From positions 60,783 through 124,782 of the forward strand of contig CAZVYX010000008.1 of NCBI GenBank assembly GCA_964631725.1: a DNA stretch of 64,000 bases, written 5' to 3'. Of the stretch, positions 15,563 through 25,733 are shown piece after piece; the stretch's first letter is position 1; every line of letters begins with the position of its first letter. A model generated the notes under the pieces. That model made no database searches and had not been told where the DNA came from. It saw only the letters and a list, made by a program, of their open reading frames with translations. Origin of the DNA: GCA-2731375 sp964631725. GTDB lineage: Bacteria > Pseudomonadota > Alphaproteobacteria > GCA-2731375. A program made the translations under genes and the position numbers.

Positions 15563-17104
15563 GTGAAATTCGTGACTGGCACATTGATATCAAGTCGCGC
15601 GAGCGCGCCCCTCGTCTCACTGGCCGCGGCGGCGACAATCGGAATGCTGCTTTTGCCCGTGTCCGGCCAAACCCGTGGCGCACCCGACAGCTTCGCCAGC
15701 CTAGCCGCCTCCCTGTCGCCAGCGGTTGTCAATATTTCGACCACCCAGGTCATCAAGGGCAACAAACAACAGGGCCAGCCTGAGTTCATGGTGCCGCCCG
15801 GTTCGCCGTTCGAGGAGTTCTTCAAGGAATTCCTGGAGCGGAACCGGCCAAAGAACCGGGGGCCGAGGCGCGCCACATCCTTGGGTTCGGGCTTCATCAT
15901 TGATGCCTCGGGCCTTGTCGTTACCAACAATCACGTCATTGCCGAGGCGGACGAGATCAGTGTCCGTCTTTCCAACGGCACCCTCATGAAGGCGGTGCTG
16001 GTGGGACGTGATGCCAAGACCGATCTGGCATTGTTGAAGGTGGAGCCCACGGGCAAGCTGCCGTCATTGAAATGGGGCAATTCCGATAAATCCCGGGTCG
16101 GCGATTGGGTGCTGGCGATCGGCAACCCGTTTGGCCTGGGCGGCTCCGTTACCGCCGGCATCATTTCGGCCCGTGGCCGCGACATCAATTCCGGACCCTA
16201 TGATGACTTCTTTCAAACCGATGCGGCAATCAACCGTGGCAATTCGGGCGGCCCCTTGTTCAATATGAAGGGCGAGGTGATTGGCATCAACACGGCGATC
16301 TATTCACCCACGGGCGGCAGTGTCGGTATCGGCTTTGCCATTCCGGCCACCTTGGCCAACCGGGTCATCAAACAGCTGGCCGAATTCGGACGTACCCGGC
16401 GCGGTTGGCTGGGCGTGCGCATCCAGACAGTCACCGAAGAGATCGCCGACGGCCTGGGCCTGGAAAAGGCCGCCGGCGCGCTGGTCGCCGGCGTCGGCGA
16501 TGATGGGCCCGCGGGTAAGGCGGGCATCGAACAAGGCGATGTGATCCTGCGCTTCGACGGGCAGGAGGTTGACGAAATGCGGGCCTTGCCCCGGATCGTC
16601 GCCAATACTTCCATCGGTAAGACCGTCAAGGTCGAGGTTTGGCGCCGGGGCGAATTGACGACGCTTGAAGTCACCATCGCCGAAATGGAAGAAAGTAACA
16701 CCAAGGTCTCCAGTGTAGAGGCAGAGGCCAAACCGGAACCGGCCAAGGATGTCACGTTGTTGGGCATGCGCCTTTCGACCCTGACGGAAGCGGCGCGGGA
16801 GACCTTCAAGGTTGATGAAGCCTCAGAGGGCGTGCTGGTTCTGGAGGTCGCGGCCGATAGTTCCGCTGCCAAACGGGGGCTGCAACCGGGCGACCTGATC
16901 GTGGAAGTGCAGCAGAACCTGGTCACCACGCCGGCCGATGTCGCCAAGCAGATCGGCAAGATCCGTGAAAGCAACAAGGCGCGTAAGACCAAGAAGGTGA
17001 AAACCGTGCTGTTGTTGGTGGAACGGGCCCGCAACAAGCGTTTCATCGCCGTGCAATTGGATAATGGCGCGAAACAAAAGTCCGGTGACAAGGCCAAGGA
17101 ATAG
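15563..17104 (+). CDS. degP: Periplasmic Do-family serine protease (DegP/MucD-like)
   Basis: A periplasmic protease and chaperone for misfolded envelope proteins. The N-terminal signal/anchor (about residues 16-36) precedes the trypsin-like domain with the triad His124 (TNNHVI), Asp154 (KTDLALLKV) and Ser228 (RGNSGGP). Two PDZ domains follow (GWLGVRIQ near 280 onward; LLGMRLSTL near 395 onward). It starts with GTG at 15563, with AAGGAG about 7 bases upstream. At 513 aa it is normal for alphaproteobacterial DegP. It lies downstream of hflKC, forming an envelope/membrane quality-control cluster. The 15312-15562 gap probably holds its promoter; I could not assign a sigma factor. Confidence 0.95.
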   Translation: MKFVTGTLISSRASAPLVSLAAAATIGMLLLPVSGQTRGAPDSFASLAASLSPAVVNISTTQVIKGNKQQGQPEFMVPPGSPFEEFFKEFLERNRPKNRGPRRATSLGSGFIIDASGLVVTNNHVIAEADEISVRLSNGTLMKAVLVGRDAKTDLALLKVEPTGKLPSLKWGNSDKSRVGDWVLAIGNPFGLGGSVTAGIISARGRDINSGPYDDFFQTDAAINRGNSGGPLFNMKGEVIGINTAIYSPTGGSVGIGFAIPATLANRVIKQLAEFGRTRRGWLGVRIQTVTEEIADGLGLEKAAGALVAGVGDDGPAGKAGIEQGDVILRFDGQEVDEMRALPRIVANTSIGKTVKVEVWRRGELTTLEVTIAEMEESNTKVSSVEAEAKPEPAKDVTLLGMRLSTLTEAARETFKVDEASEGVLVLEVAADSSAAKRGLQPGDLIVEVQQNLVTTPADVAKQIGKIRESNKARKTKKVKTVLLLVERARNKRFIAVQLDNGAKQKSGDKAKE

Positions 17105-17133
17105 CCTCTGACCGGCACATCGCGCCAATCACG

Positions 17134-18009
17134 CTAGGTCTGAATTTGATCGGCCCGATAGCCCTGCAGGTACAGCAGGGCCGTCAGGTCGCCATATTCA
17201 ATTCTGGCTTTTGCCGCCGCCGCCAGCACCGGCTTGGCATGATAGGCAACGCCCAGACCGGCGGCCTTGACCATGGCCAGATCGTTGGCGCCATCGCCAA
17301 CCGCCAGGGTGGCCTCGGGCACGAGATCATGGCGCGCCGCCAATGAACGTAATGCCGCCAGTTTCTCCTTCGGCCCCAGGATCGGCTCCGCCACGCCGCC
17401 ATCCAGTTGGCCGGCAACGATATGCAATTCGTTGGCCTGATGGTGATCAAAACCGGCGGCGGCGGCGACCCGTTCGGTGAAGAATGTAAAACCACCCGAG
17501 ACCAGCGCGGTAACGGCGCCATGGGCGCGCATCGTGGCGACCAGTTCCCGCGCCCCGGAATTCAGATGAATGCGGCGGTCATAAACCGACTGCAAATCTG
17601 CCGCCGCCAGGCCGGTCAACATCCCGGCCCGTTCGCGCAGGGCCTCGGCAAAACTGATCTCGCCCGCCATGGCCCGTTCCGTTATGTCGGCGACCAGCGC
17701 CTTTTTTCCGATGACATCGGCCATCTCGTCGATACATTCACCCGATATGATTGTCGAATCCATGTCCGCGACCAGCAGTTTGCGGCGTCGGGCCGGGCCA
17801 TCCATCTGACAGAACAGATCCACCGGCGCGCCTGACAAGGCATCGCGCGCCGCATCTTCCCGGCCCGCCGCCGGCCCGGTGAAGCGCAAATCACAGGCCA
17901 GCCCCGGGGCCAGCCAATCAATCTCCGCTCCGGCGGGCAGAACAGCCAGGACGAGACGGACATGGTCGTCCGTCAATGGCTTCGCTATAAGGGTCAGAAC
18001 CTGAGACAT
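17134..18009 (-). CDS. serB: Phosphoserine phosphatase
   Basis: Last step of serine biosynthesis, dephosphorylating O-phosphoserine. The N-terminal part (about 1-75) is a regulatory region. The HAD phosphatase domain follows with nucleophile Asp83 and Asp85 in VADMDSTII, then SGGFTFF (motif II), the Lys in LGPKEKL (motif III) and AVGDGANDLAM (motif IV). The ATG at 18009 is used; GTG at 18012 is an alternative. At 291 aa it is normal. It is divergent from miaA with a 37-base gap and convergent with degP. Confidence 0.95.
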   Translation of the reverse strand: MSQVLTLIAKPLTDDHVRLVLAVLPAGAEIDWLAPGLACDLRFTGPAAGREDAARDALSGAPVDLFCQMDGPARRRKLLVADMDSTIISGECIDEMADVIGKKALVADITERAMAGEISFAEALRERAGMLTGLAAADLQSVYDRRIHLNSGARELVATMRAHGAVTALVSGGFTFFTERVAAAAGFDHHQANELHIVAGQLDGGVAEPILGPKEKLAALRSLAARHDLVPEATLAVGDGANDLAMVKAAGLGVAYHAKPVLAAAAKARIEYGDLTALLYLQGYRADQIQT

Positions 18010-18046
18010 CACGGACCGTGAAAGACAGCGGGAAAGAAATTACGCA

Positions 18047-18988
18047 ATGGACGATGCCATTCTGATAGCCGGACCGACGGCCAGCGGCAAGTCCAGTTTG
18101 GCTTTGGCGCTGGCCCGGGCCATTGATGCGGTCATCATCAACGCCGACAGCATGCAGGTCTACCGCGAATTACGTGTATTGACCGCCCGCCCCGGCGCGG
18201 ACGAGGAAGCCGCCGCACCACACCGCCTGTACGGCATAGCCTCCGCCGCCGAGGCGTTTTCGGTCGGGCGCTGGCTGGAACTGGCCCTGGCCGAGGCCGC
18301 CGAGGCGCGCCAGGCCGGGCGGGTGCCGATTATTGTCGGCGGCACCGGGCTCTATTTTCAGGCCCTGACCGAGGGCATGGCTGAAATTCCCGATATTTCC
18401 GGCCAGGCGCGCGGAGACGCACGCGCCAAACTGGAAGAACTGGGCAGCGCCGGTTTGCATTCCGTCCTGGGCGAAGTGGACCCGGTCATGGCCGAACGCC
18501 TGAAGCCGACGGACCCGCAGCGTATTGTCCGGGCCTATGAAGTGATTCTGGACACGGGCATCTCCCTCGCCGATTGGCAGCAACGGCCGGCAACCACACC
18601 GACCCTGCCCCAGCCCTGGCGCGGCTTTGTCCTGAACTGGCCACGGGCGGAATTGTACCGCCGCTGTGACGAACGCCTGGCCGCGATGTTGGACCAGGGC
18701 GCCCTGGACGAAGTGGCCGGTCTGGCCGCCATGGACCTGGACCCCGCGCTGCCCGCGATGAAGGCCCTGGGCGTTCCGGAACTGATCCGCCTTGGCCGGG
18801 GAGACATCAGCCGGGACGAGGCCCTGGCGGCGGCGCAACAGGCGACGCGGCGCTACGCAAAACGGCAGATGACGTGGTTTAGAAACAAGATGTGTTCGTG
18901 GACAGGCCTAAATACGCAAGATTCGGAAAGATTATCAGAAATTATCTTTCCATTTATGATGCAAAATCAGTTGACCCATCCCGATTGA
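18047..18988 (+). CDS. miaA: tRNA dimethylallyltransferase
   Basis: Transfers the dimethylallyl group to N6 of A37 in tRNAs that read UNN codons. The P-loop GPTASGKSSLA is at residues 8-18, followed by the conserved INADSMQVYRE, GGTGLYFQAL and the C-terminal TRRYAKRQMTWFRN motif. At 313 aa it is full length. It starts 37 bases from the divergent serB start. A terminator-like hairpin follows the gene before ilvI. Confidence 0.96.
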   Translation: MDDAILIAGPTASGKSSLALALARAIDAVIINADSMQVYRELRVLTARPGADEEAAAPHRLYGIASAAEAFSVGRWLELALAEAAEARQAGRVPIIVGGTGLYFQALTEGMAEIPDISGQARGDARAKLEELGSAGLHSVLGEVDPVMAERLKPTDPQRIVRAYEVILDTGISLADWQQRPATTPTLPQPWRGFVLNWPRAELYRRCDERLAAMLDQGALDEVAGLAAMDLDPALPAMKALGVPELIRLGRGDISRDEALAAAQQATRRYAKRQMTWFRNKMCSWTGLNTQDSERLSEIIFPFMMQNQLTHPD

Positions 18989-18994
18989 GGCACT

Positions 18995-19096
18995 ATGTTG
19001 CGCCCGCTTGTGCCGCTTCCGGACATGGATCCAGGGCACGGCAAACTGCGTAAAAGCCTCTCGGTCGAGGGGCTTTATTGCATTCATTGGGAATGA
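18995..19096 (+). other. Possible leader peptide / attenuator upstream of ilvI
   Basis: A 33-codon frame starts at ATG 18995 with GAGG just upstream and ends at TGA 19096. It is fairly rich in branched-chain codons (LRPLVPLP near the start; about six Leu, two Val, one Ile). A stem of about ten base pairs (19053-19062 with 19067-19076, loop GGTC) lies inside it, and a second hairpin (about 19078-19102) follows. Attenuation of ilv genes is known in proteobacteria, but here the terminator-like stem overlaps the reading frame, which is unusual. The stem may simply end miaA transcription. Confidence 0.3.
19053..19076 (+). terminator. Terminator-like hairpin between miaA and ilvI
   Basis: AAAGCCTCTC pairs with GAGGGGCTTT (one G-U wobble) around a GGTC loop and is followed by ATTGCATT. 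The T-tract is weak. It lies 65 bases after the miaA stop and about 50 bases before ilvI, so it could be the miaA terminator or an attenuator stem. Confidence 0.45.
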
Positions 19097-19128
19097 TGCA
19101 AGTCAACACCCCGCGTTAGGAGCTAATC

Positions 19129-20943
<1,815 letters not shown>

Positions 20944-21006
20944 GGATATTTTCAATACCGGCCGCACCGCCCGGAGACCGAAAGAGTTGACGACGGAGTT
21001 TACCTA

Positions 21007-21522
21007 ATGAGCGAAGAACCCAAAGCCGCGCCGAAACATACCATCGCGGTCCTGGTCGATAATGAACCGGGCGTTCTGGCCCGCGTCGTGGGACTGTTCT
21101 CCGGCCGGGGCTACAATATCGACAGCCTGACCGTGGCCGAGGTGGATGCGCGGCGGGACCGCTCCCGCATCAACATCGTCACCTCCGGCAACGAGATGAT
21201 TATCGATCAGATCCGGGCCCAATTGGAGCGTCTGGTTCCGGTCTTCAACGTGGTCGATTTGACGGAAGACGGCCCTTCGGTGGAGCGGGAGTTGGCCCTG
21301 ATCAAGGTCGTGGCCACGGGCGAGAACCGGATCGAGGCCCTGCGCGTGGCGGACATCTTCCGCGCCCGGGCGGTGGATTCCACCATGGGCTCGTTCGTCT
21401 TCGAGGTCACTGGCGATAGCGGCAAGGTCAACGCCTTTATCGACCTGATGGAGCCCCTTGGCCTGGCGGAAGTTTCGCGCACCGGCGTGGTTGCCATTGC
21501 GCGCGGCGCGGACGCCATGTAG
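21007..21522 (+). CDS. ilvH: Acetolactate synthase small (regulatory) subunit
   Basis: Regulatory partner that stimulates the large subunit and confers valine inhibition. The N-terminal ACT domain (about residues 10-85) has the typical VLVDNEPGVLARVVGLFSGRG and YNIDSLTVAE segments. A C-terminal ACT-like region follows (SGKVNAFIDLMEPLGLAEVSRTG). At 171 aa it is the usual length. It lies 63 bases after ilvI and 75 bases before ilvC. Confidence 0.96.
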   Translation: MSEEPKAAPKHTIAVLVDNEPGVLARVVGLFSGRGYNIDSLTVAEVDARRDRSRINIVTSGNEMIIDQIRAQLERLVPVFNVVDLTEDGPSVERELALIKVVATGENRIEALRVADIFRARAVDSTMGSFVFEVTGDSGKVNAFIDLMEPLGLAEVSRTGVVAIARGADAM

Positions 21523-21597
21523 ATAGGCCGCAATAAATCATTCACGGGAAAACCCGCCTCCCCGGCGGCGTCAACAGCAACGAAGAGGATACCAACC

Positions 21598-22617
21598 ATG
21601 CGCGTGTACTATGACCGCGACGCCGATGTGAACCTGATCAAAAGCAAGAAGGTCGTGATTTTCGGCTATGGCAGCCAGGGCCATGCCCACGCCAACAACC
21701 TGAAGGATTCAGGCTGTGAGAACGTCGTCGTGGCGCTGCGTGCCGGCAGCGGCTCCATTGCCAAGGCGGAGGCCGCGGGCTTTAAGGTGATGACACCGAC
21801 CGAGGCCGCCGCCTGGGCCGATCTGGCCATGGTACTGACGCCGGACGAAGGCCAGGCCGATCTGTGGGAAAACGACCTGCGTGACAACATGCGCGAGGGC
21901 ACGGCGATCGCCTTTGCCCATGGCCTGTCCATCCACTTCAACTTGATCGAGGCGCGGGAGGACATGGACGTCTTCATGATCGCGCCCAAGGGTCCCGGCC
22001 ACACGGTGCGTTCGGAATATGTCCGCGGTGCCGGCGTGCCCTGCCTCGTCGCGGTCGATCAGAACGCCTCCGGCAATGCCCTTGAGATTGGCCTCAGCTA
22101 TTCCTCCGCCATCGGCGGCGGCCGGGCCGGCACCATCGAGACCACGTTCCGCGAGGAATGCGAAACCGACCTGTTCGGCGAACAGACCGTGCTGTGCGGC
22201 GGCGTTGTCGAGTTGATGCGGGCCGGCTTCGAGATTTTGGTCGAGGCGGGCTACGCCCCAGAGATGGCCTATTTCGAATGCATGCACGAGATGAAGCTGA
22301 TCGTCGATCTGATCTACGAGGGCGGCATCGCCAACATGGATTATTCGGTCTCCAACACGGCTGAATACGGTCAATACATGACCGGTCCCAAGGTCATCGA
22401 CGAGCACGTCAAGGACCGCATGCGGGAGGCCCTGGAGCGTATCCAGTCGGGCGAATTCGCCGCCACCTGGATGCTGGAGAACAAGGTCAACCAGGCCTCC
22501 TTCAAGGCCATGCGCCGGCGCTCGGCCGAGCACCAGTCGGAAGAGGTCGGCGAAAAACTGCGCGCCATGATGCCCTGGATCGCCGAGGGCCGCCTGGTCG
22601 ACAAATCAAAGAACTAG
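21598..22617 (+). CDS. ilvC: Ketol-acid reductoisomerase
   Basis: NADPH- and Mg-dependent class I KARI (339 aa), converting acetolactate to dihydroxyisovalerate. The N-terminal Rossmann domain contains the dinucleotide motif GYGSQGHAHANNLKDSG. The C-terminal knotted domain has the metal-binding FREECETDLFGEQ and the YFECMHEMKLIVDLIYEGG segment. AGAGGATACCAACC precedes the ATG. It is the third gene of the ilv cluster and is followed by a strong GC-rich hairpin. Confidence 0.97.
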   Translation: MRVYYDRDADVNLIKSKKVVIFGYGSQGHAHANNLKDSGCENVVVALRAGSGSIAKAEAAGFKVMTPTEAAAWADLAMVLTPDEGQADLWENDLRDNMREGTAIAFAHGLSIHFNLIEAREDMDVFMIAPKGPGHTVRSEYVRGAGVPCLVAVDQNASGNALEIGLSYSSAIGGGRAGTIETTFREECETDLFGEQTVLCGGVVELMRAGFEILVEAGYAPEMAYFECMHEMKLIVDLIYEGGIANMDYSVSNTAEYGQYMTGPKVIDEHVKDRMREALERIQSGEFAATWMLENKVNQASFKAMRRRSAEHQSEEVGEKLRAMMPWIAEGRLVDKSKN

Positions 22618-22646
22618 CGCCAGTACCACCGGTACTCGGTTAAATG

Positions 22647-22678
22647 CGGCCCCGCCCTGGTGATCCAGGGCGGGGCCG
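22647..22678 (+). terminator. GC-rich terminator hairpin after ilvC
   Basis: A perfect 14-bp stem (CGGCCCCGCCCTGG with its complement) closes a TGAT loop and is followed by TAATCTTGTT. It starts 29 bases after the ilvC stop. The tail is only partly T-rich. Confidence 0.7.
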
Positions 22679-22788
22679 TAATCTTGTTGGCGACGGAGGT
22701 CTTCACGGGATAGGCAAAGTGCAAAAACCGGCCTCAATCCGGACCGTTCTTGCACTCGGATTTCCTCGAAGGATTTGTTACGATTGAC

Positions 22789-22803
22789 TTAAGCAATATT
22801 TAG
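22789..22803. promoter_or_regulatory. Near-match CtrA box (TTAA-N7-TTAG)
   Basis: It has the same TTAA-N7-TTAG spacing as the site at 5910 and lies about 105 bases before the PAS_5 gene. The motif is short and could occur by chance. Confidence 0.25.
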
Positions 22804-22908
22804 TATGCAGGGTATACATAACCGGCGGAACCAGCCGCAACCCGAGGTGTTACTATTTCGGAACAAACCATATATAGCCATGCCAAGCTGCCGGAGGCGC
22901 TCGAGCAT

Positions 22909-23448
22909 TTGGACCACGCACCTGTTGTGGAAAACGAAAAGTTGCGCCAACTTTTCGACTATTGGCTCGGCATGGTGTCCGGATTGACACCGCCGCGCAA
23001 GGCCGATATCGACCCGATGGCGATCCCCCGGCTGTTACCGCATATTTGGATCCAGGAACATGTGCCGGGGACAACGGAGTTCCGCTGCCGATTGGCGGGG
23101 GAAGACGTCAAGGACAGGTACGCCGTCGACATCATCGGGCCGTTGTTTAGCGAAGTCATTGGCGACAAGGCCTGGGCGTTGGTTTCCGAGCAATACATGC
23201 TGTCCATCAACACGCCGGGCATCTGTCATTCAATCGGGCCCGTTTATATGCATACCATTGAGCGCATGGGCATTGGCGAGCGTATCCTGATGCCGTTGCA
23301 AAACAACGAAGGGGTGAACGCCTTTATTCTCGGCGCGACGATCTATGCCCCACTGGCGCAGGCAAGCATGGAACAGCAAGCTAAGACGCCCAGAAAAACC
23401 TTCACACCCTTGTCGGTTTTGCCAGGCGACACACGCGCCGAGACCTGA
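22909..23448 (+). CDS. PAS_5-type PAS domain protein
   Basis: A 179-aa single-domain protein of the PAS_5 family common in Rhodospirillales. Typical segments are LRQLFDYWLGM near the N-terminus, LLPHIWIQEHVPG, FRCRLAGEDV and MLMPLQ-type ILMPLQNNEG. No output domain is present, so it may be a stand-alone sensor or adaptor. The start is TTG at 22909, with GGAGG 11 bases upstream; the frame continues open upstream to a stop at 22819 but without a standard start codon. It converges with the ThuA-like gene over a palindromic repeat. Confidence 0.75.
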   Translation: MDHAPVVENEKLRQLFDYWLGMVSGLTPPRKADIDPMAIPRLLPHIWIQEHVPGTTEFRCRLAGEDVKDRYAVDIIGPLFSEVIGDKAWALVSEQYMLSINTPGICHSIGPVYMHTIERMGIGERILMPLQNNEGVNAFILGATIYAPLAQASMEQQAKTPRKTFTPLSVLPGDTRAET

Positions 23449-23477
23449 AGCGACGACTTCGCGGTCCGCTTTGCGGC

Positions 23478-23577
23478 TAGAGCAACTTATCCGCATTCAA
23501 TTGAATGCGGATAAGTTGCTCTATTCTAAAGGTTTTAGCGCATGGGTTCGGGTTTGATTAAACCCGACATGCGCTAG
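23478..23577. repeat. Two-hairpin palindromic repeat, copy C
   Basis: This has the same TAGAGC...GCTAG layout as copies A and B. The first half (23478-23523) is a perfect 46-bp palindrome beginning TAGAGCAACTTATCC. The second hairpin (23537-23575) pairs AGCGCATG with CATGCGCT and, inside it, TCGGGTTT with AAACCCGA. It lies between convergent genes, and its final CTAG supplies the TAG stop of the ThuA-like gene, as in copy A. Confidence 0.8.
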
Positions 23578-24398
23578 CTCCCGCCCAAGCCCCAGGCGAT
23601 GGCGTTTTGCAGCAGGCGGGCGAACACATCCGTTTCCCAGACACCGTGGAATTCGGGCGGGACCGCACCGTCCGGGTGGATGCTGGCATCCACGGTGGAT
23701 TGGCTGTTGGTGCGGCCCGTGTGGCAGTGGCCCAGGCCGATGTAGACGATTTCGCCCCGGCCCACATCCCGGGCATAGCCGAGCACGCGGGTCCTGCCGT
23801 CCGCCTGGACGGAGGTATCGGCGTCATAGACGAAGCCGAAGCCGGGCGGCGATGGATCGGCGGCCAGCTCGGTGGTCAGGAGAATACGGCTGTTGCCTGG
23901 GTCCTGCAGTTCGATCAGGTAGAGTTCATCCTGGGCCGTGAACGTTTCGGGCAGGCCTTGGGTGACGGCATGGCCATTGGTTACGCAGACCTGAAATTCG
24001 CTGAGCGGCGGGTGATTGAGAAAAAAGCAGCCCAAGGTCTGGTGATGCTCCCCCTTGACCATTTGCTTCACCGCCCGGCCATCACGCTCGGTCTTAACCG
24101 CCTTGCCGCCTGAAATACCATGCAGGGCGAACCAGCGGCCGCCTTCCCGCAGCCAGTCCGACAGCGCCTGGTTGCCCGCGCCCTCCGGGAATGGTCCGGC
24201 GACGTAGGTTATCAGCAGATCGGCGCCCGGCAGCCAGCGTTCGATATCGACGAAATCATTGGCCACGGTGACCGCCAGTTGCCCTTCGCCCTGCAAATGT
24301 TGCAGCAATTGCAGGCGGGCGTAATCCATATCGTGCCCGGCGGCGGAACCAGGCGGAAATCCCCCCGTGATGAGATGAACGCGCTTGGACGTAGTCAC
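23574..24398 (-). CDS. ThuA-like domain protein
   Basis: A 274-aa protein of the ThuA/trehalose-utilisation-like glutamine amidotransferase fold. Visible segments are VHLITGGFPPGSAAGHD, ADLLITYVAGPF, WFALHGISGG (conserved LHG) and RVLGYARDVGRGEIVYIGLGHCH. Family members are implicated in sugar oxidation, but their reactions are poorly defined. I use GTG at 24398 because AGGAGGAT lies six bases upstream; the in-frame ATG at 24443 has no such site. The downstream end falls in a palindromic repeat. It follows the serine hydrolase gene on the same strand with a 48-base gap, so co-transcription is likely. Confidence 0.8.
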   Translation of the reverse strand: MTTSKRVHLITGGFPPGSAAGHDMDYARLQLLQHLQGEGQLAVTVANDFVDIERWLPGADLLITYVAGPFPEGAGNQALSDWLREGGRWFALHGISGGKAVKTERDGRAVKQMVKGEHHQTLGCFFLNHPPLSEFQVCVTNGHAVTQGLPETFTAQDELYLIELQDPGNSRILLTTELAADPSPPGFGFVYDADTSVQADGRTRVLGYARDVGRGEIVYIGLGHCHTGRTNSQSTVDASIHPDGAVPPEFHGVWETDVFARLLQNAIAWGLGGS

Positions 24399-24446
24399 GG
24401 CGGATCCTCCTGTTTCGGATACGGTAACGGTATCAACCGCCAACTT

Positions 24447-25733
24447 CTAATCGATCAGCGCCTGGTAGGCGGCGACGCGCAGTTCGTTGCGGATCGGGTA
24501 GAAGGACGAGGGCAGAAGCTGGGTCATGAAGACGGCGAACATATCCTCCGCCGGGTCGATCCAGAACGCGGTGGAGGCCGCACCGCCCCAGAAATACTCG
24601 CCGGTCGAGCGCATCAGTTGCGTCGTGGCCGCATCGATCACCACCGCCATGCCCAGGCCATAGCCAATACCCTCGGCACTGGATTCACTCCACACCGGCT
24701 GGCCCATGGCGGCCATGTCCTTGTTATCGGGCAGATGATTGACGGACATGAACTCCACGGTTTTGCGGCCCAGAATGCGGTTGCCGTCCAGTTCCCCCTT
24801 TTGCAGCAGCATCTGGCAGAAACGGCCATAGTCACCGATCGTACCGGTCAAGCCGCCGCCGCCCGAAAGGGTTTCCGGCGTCACCAGGTAATGGCTGTCG
24901 GCGGGCGCATCCGCCAATTTCAGGCCGACGCCCTCGCCCTTGCGGATGCCGGCTTCCAGCGAGCCAATGCCGCCCAGGCCGCCGCCCTCGGACGGCTCGT
25001 AACAGGCGGCGAAACGCGCCACCTTGTCCGCCGCCACGGAAAACGCCGTATCGGTCATGCCCAGAGGCTGGAAAATCCGTTCCGCGAAGAAACGGTCCAG
25101 GGACTGGCCCGACCAGACCTCCACCAAGCGCCCCAGCACATCGATGGAGACGGAGTAGCCCCAGCCGCTGCCCGGCTGCCGCACCAAGGGCGCCTGGGCC
25201 AAACGGGAGGTCATGACGGCCAGGTCATTGCCGCCCTCGGTCTGCCGGCCCGGATTGAAGCTGATCTTCTCATCCCGGTAATAGGCCTCCACCGGGGTGG
25301 CTTCCATGAATTCGTAGGAGAAGCCGGCGGTATGGGTCATCAGATGGCGCACCGTGATGTAGCCATCGGCGGGCACCGTATTGAGCGCGTCCGGGCCGCC
25401 GTCCCAAACCCGCATCTCCGCGAACTCGGGCAAAAACTTGGCGATCGGGTCATCCAATTGGAAGTGGCCGTCCTCGTAGCAGATCATCGCCGCCGCGGCC
25501 GTGATGGGTTTGGTCATGGAGTAGATGCGAAAGATCGTGTCTTCACCCACCGGTTTGCCGGCCTCCACATCCATCTGCCCGGTGCAGTTGAAATAAGCGC
25601 ATTCGCCTCGCCGGTGGACCATGGCAGACAATCCCGCCAGGCGGTTCGAGCTGACCTGCCGCTCCATCCACGACGTTACTTTGTCCAATCGTTGGCCTGA
25701 CAGGCCCACGGATTCGGGTGCCACTGACTGCAT
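24447..25733 (-). CDS. Serine hydrolase of the beta-lactamase (class C-like) family
   Basis: A penicillin-binding-protein-fold hydrolase (428 aa), probably an esterase or peptidase. The SxxK nucleophile motif is YSMTKPITA; the Tyr motif is GYSVSIDVLG in place of YxN; a YFWGGAAST segment replaces KTG/HTG, as in EstB-type enzymes. I start it at MQSVAPESVG (25733) with AAGGAG nine bases upstream; longer frames reach 25949 without a convincing signal peptide. It is probably co-transcribed with the ThuA-like gene. Confidence 0.85.
   Translation of the reverse strand: MQSVAPESVGLSGQRLDKVTSWMERQVSSNRLAGLSAMVHRRGECAYFNCTGQMDVEAGKPVGEDTIFRIYSMTKPITAAAAMICYEDGHFQLDDPIAKFLPEFAEMRVWDGGPDALNTVPADGYITVRHLMTHTAGFSYEFMEATPVEAYYRDEKISFNPGRQTEGGNDLAVMTSRLAQAPLVRQPGSGWGYSVSIDVLGRLVEVWSGQSLDRFFAERIFQPLGMTDTAFSVAADKVARFAACYEPSEGGGLGGIGSLEAGIRKGEGVGLKLADAPADSHYLVTPETLSGGGGLTGTIGDYGRFCQMLLQKGELDGNRILGRKTVEFMSVNHLPDNKDMAAMGQPVWSESSAEGIGYGLGMAVVIDAATTQLMRSTGEYFWGGAASTAFWIDPAEDMFAVFMTQLLPSSFYPIRNELRVAAYQALID

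Noticed and set aside
22718..22756. AGTGCAA...TTGCACT inverted repeat upstream of the PAS_5 gene as an RNA gene
   Set aside because: The arms are only seven bases with a large imperfect loop; no known RNA motif is visible.
24120..25700. 526-codon plus-strand frame
   Set aside because: Antisense to the serine hydrolase and the start of the ThuA-like gene; no domain recognised and residue usage is typical of a shadow.
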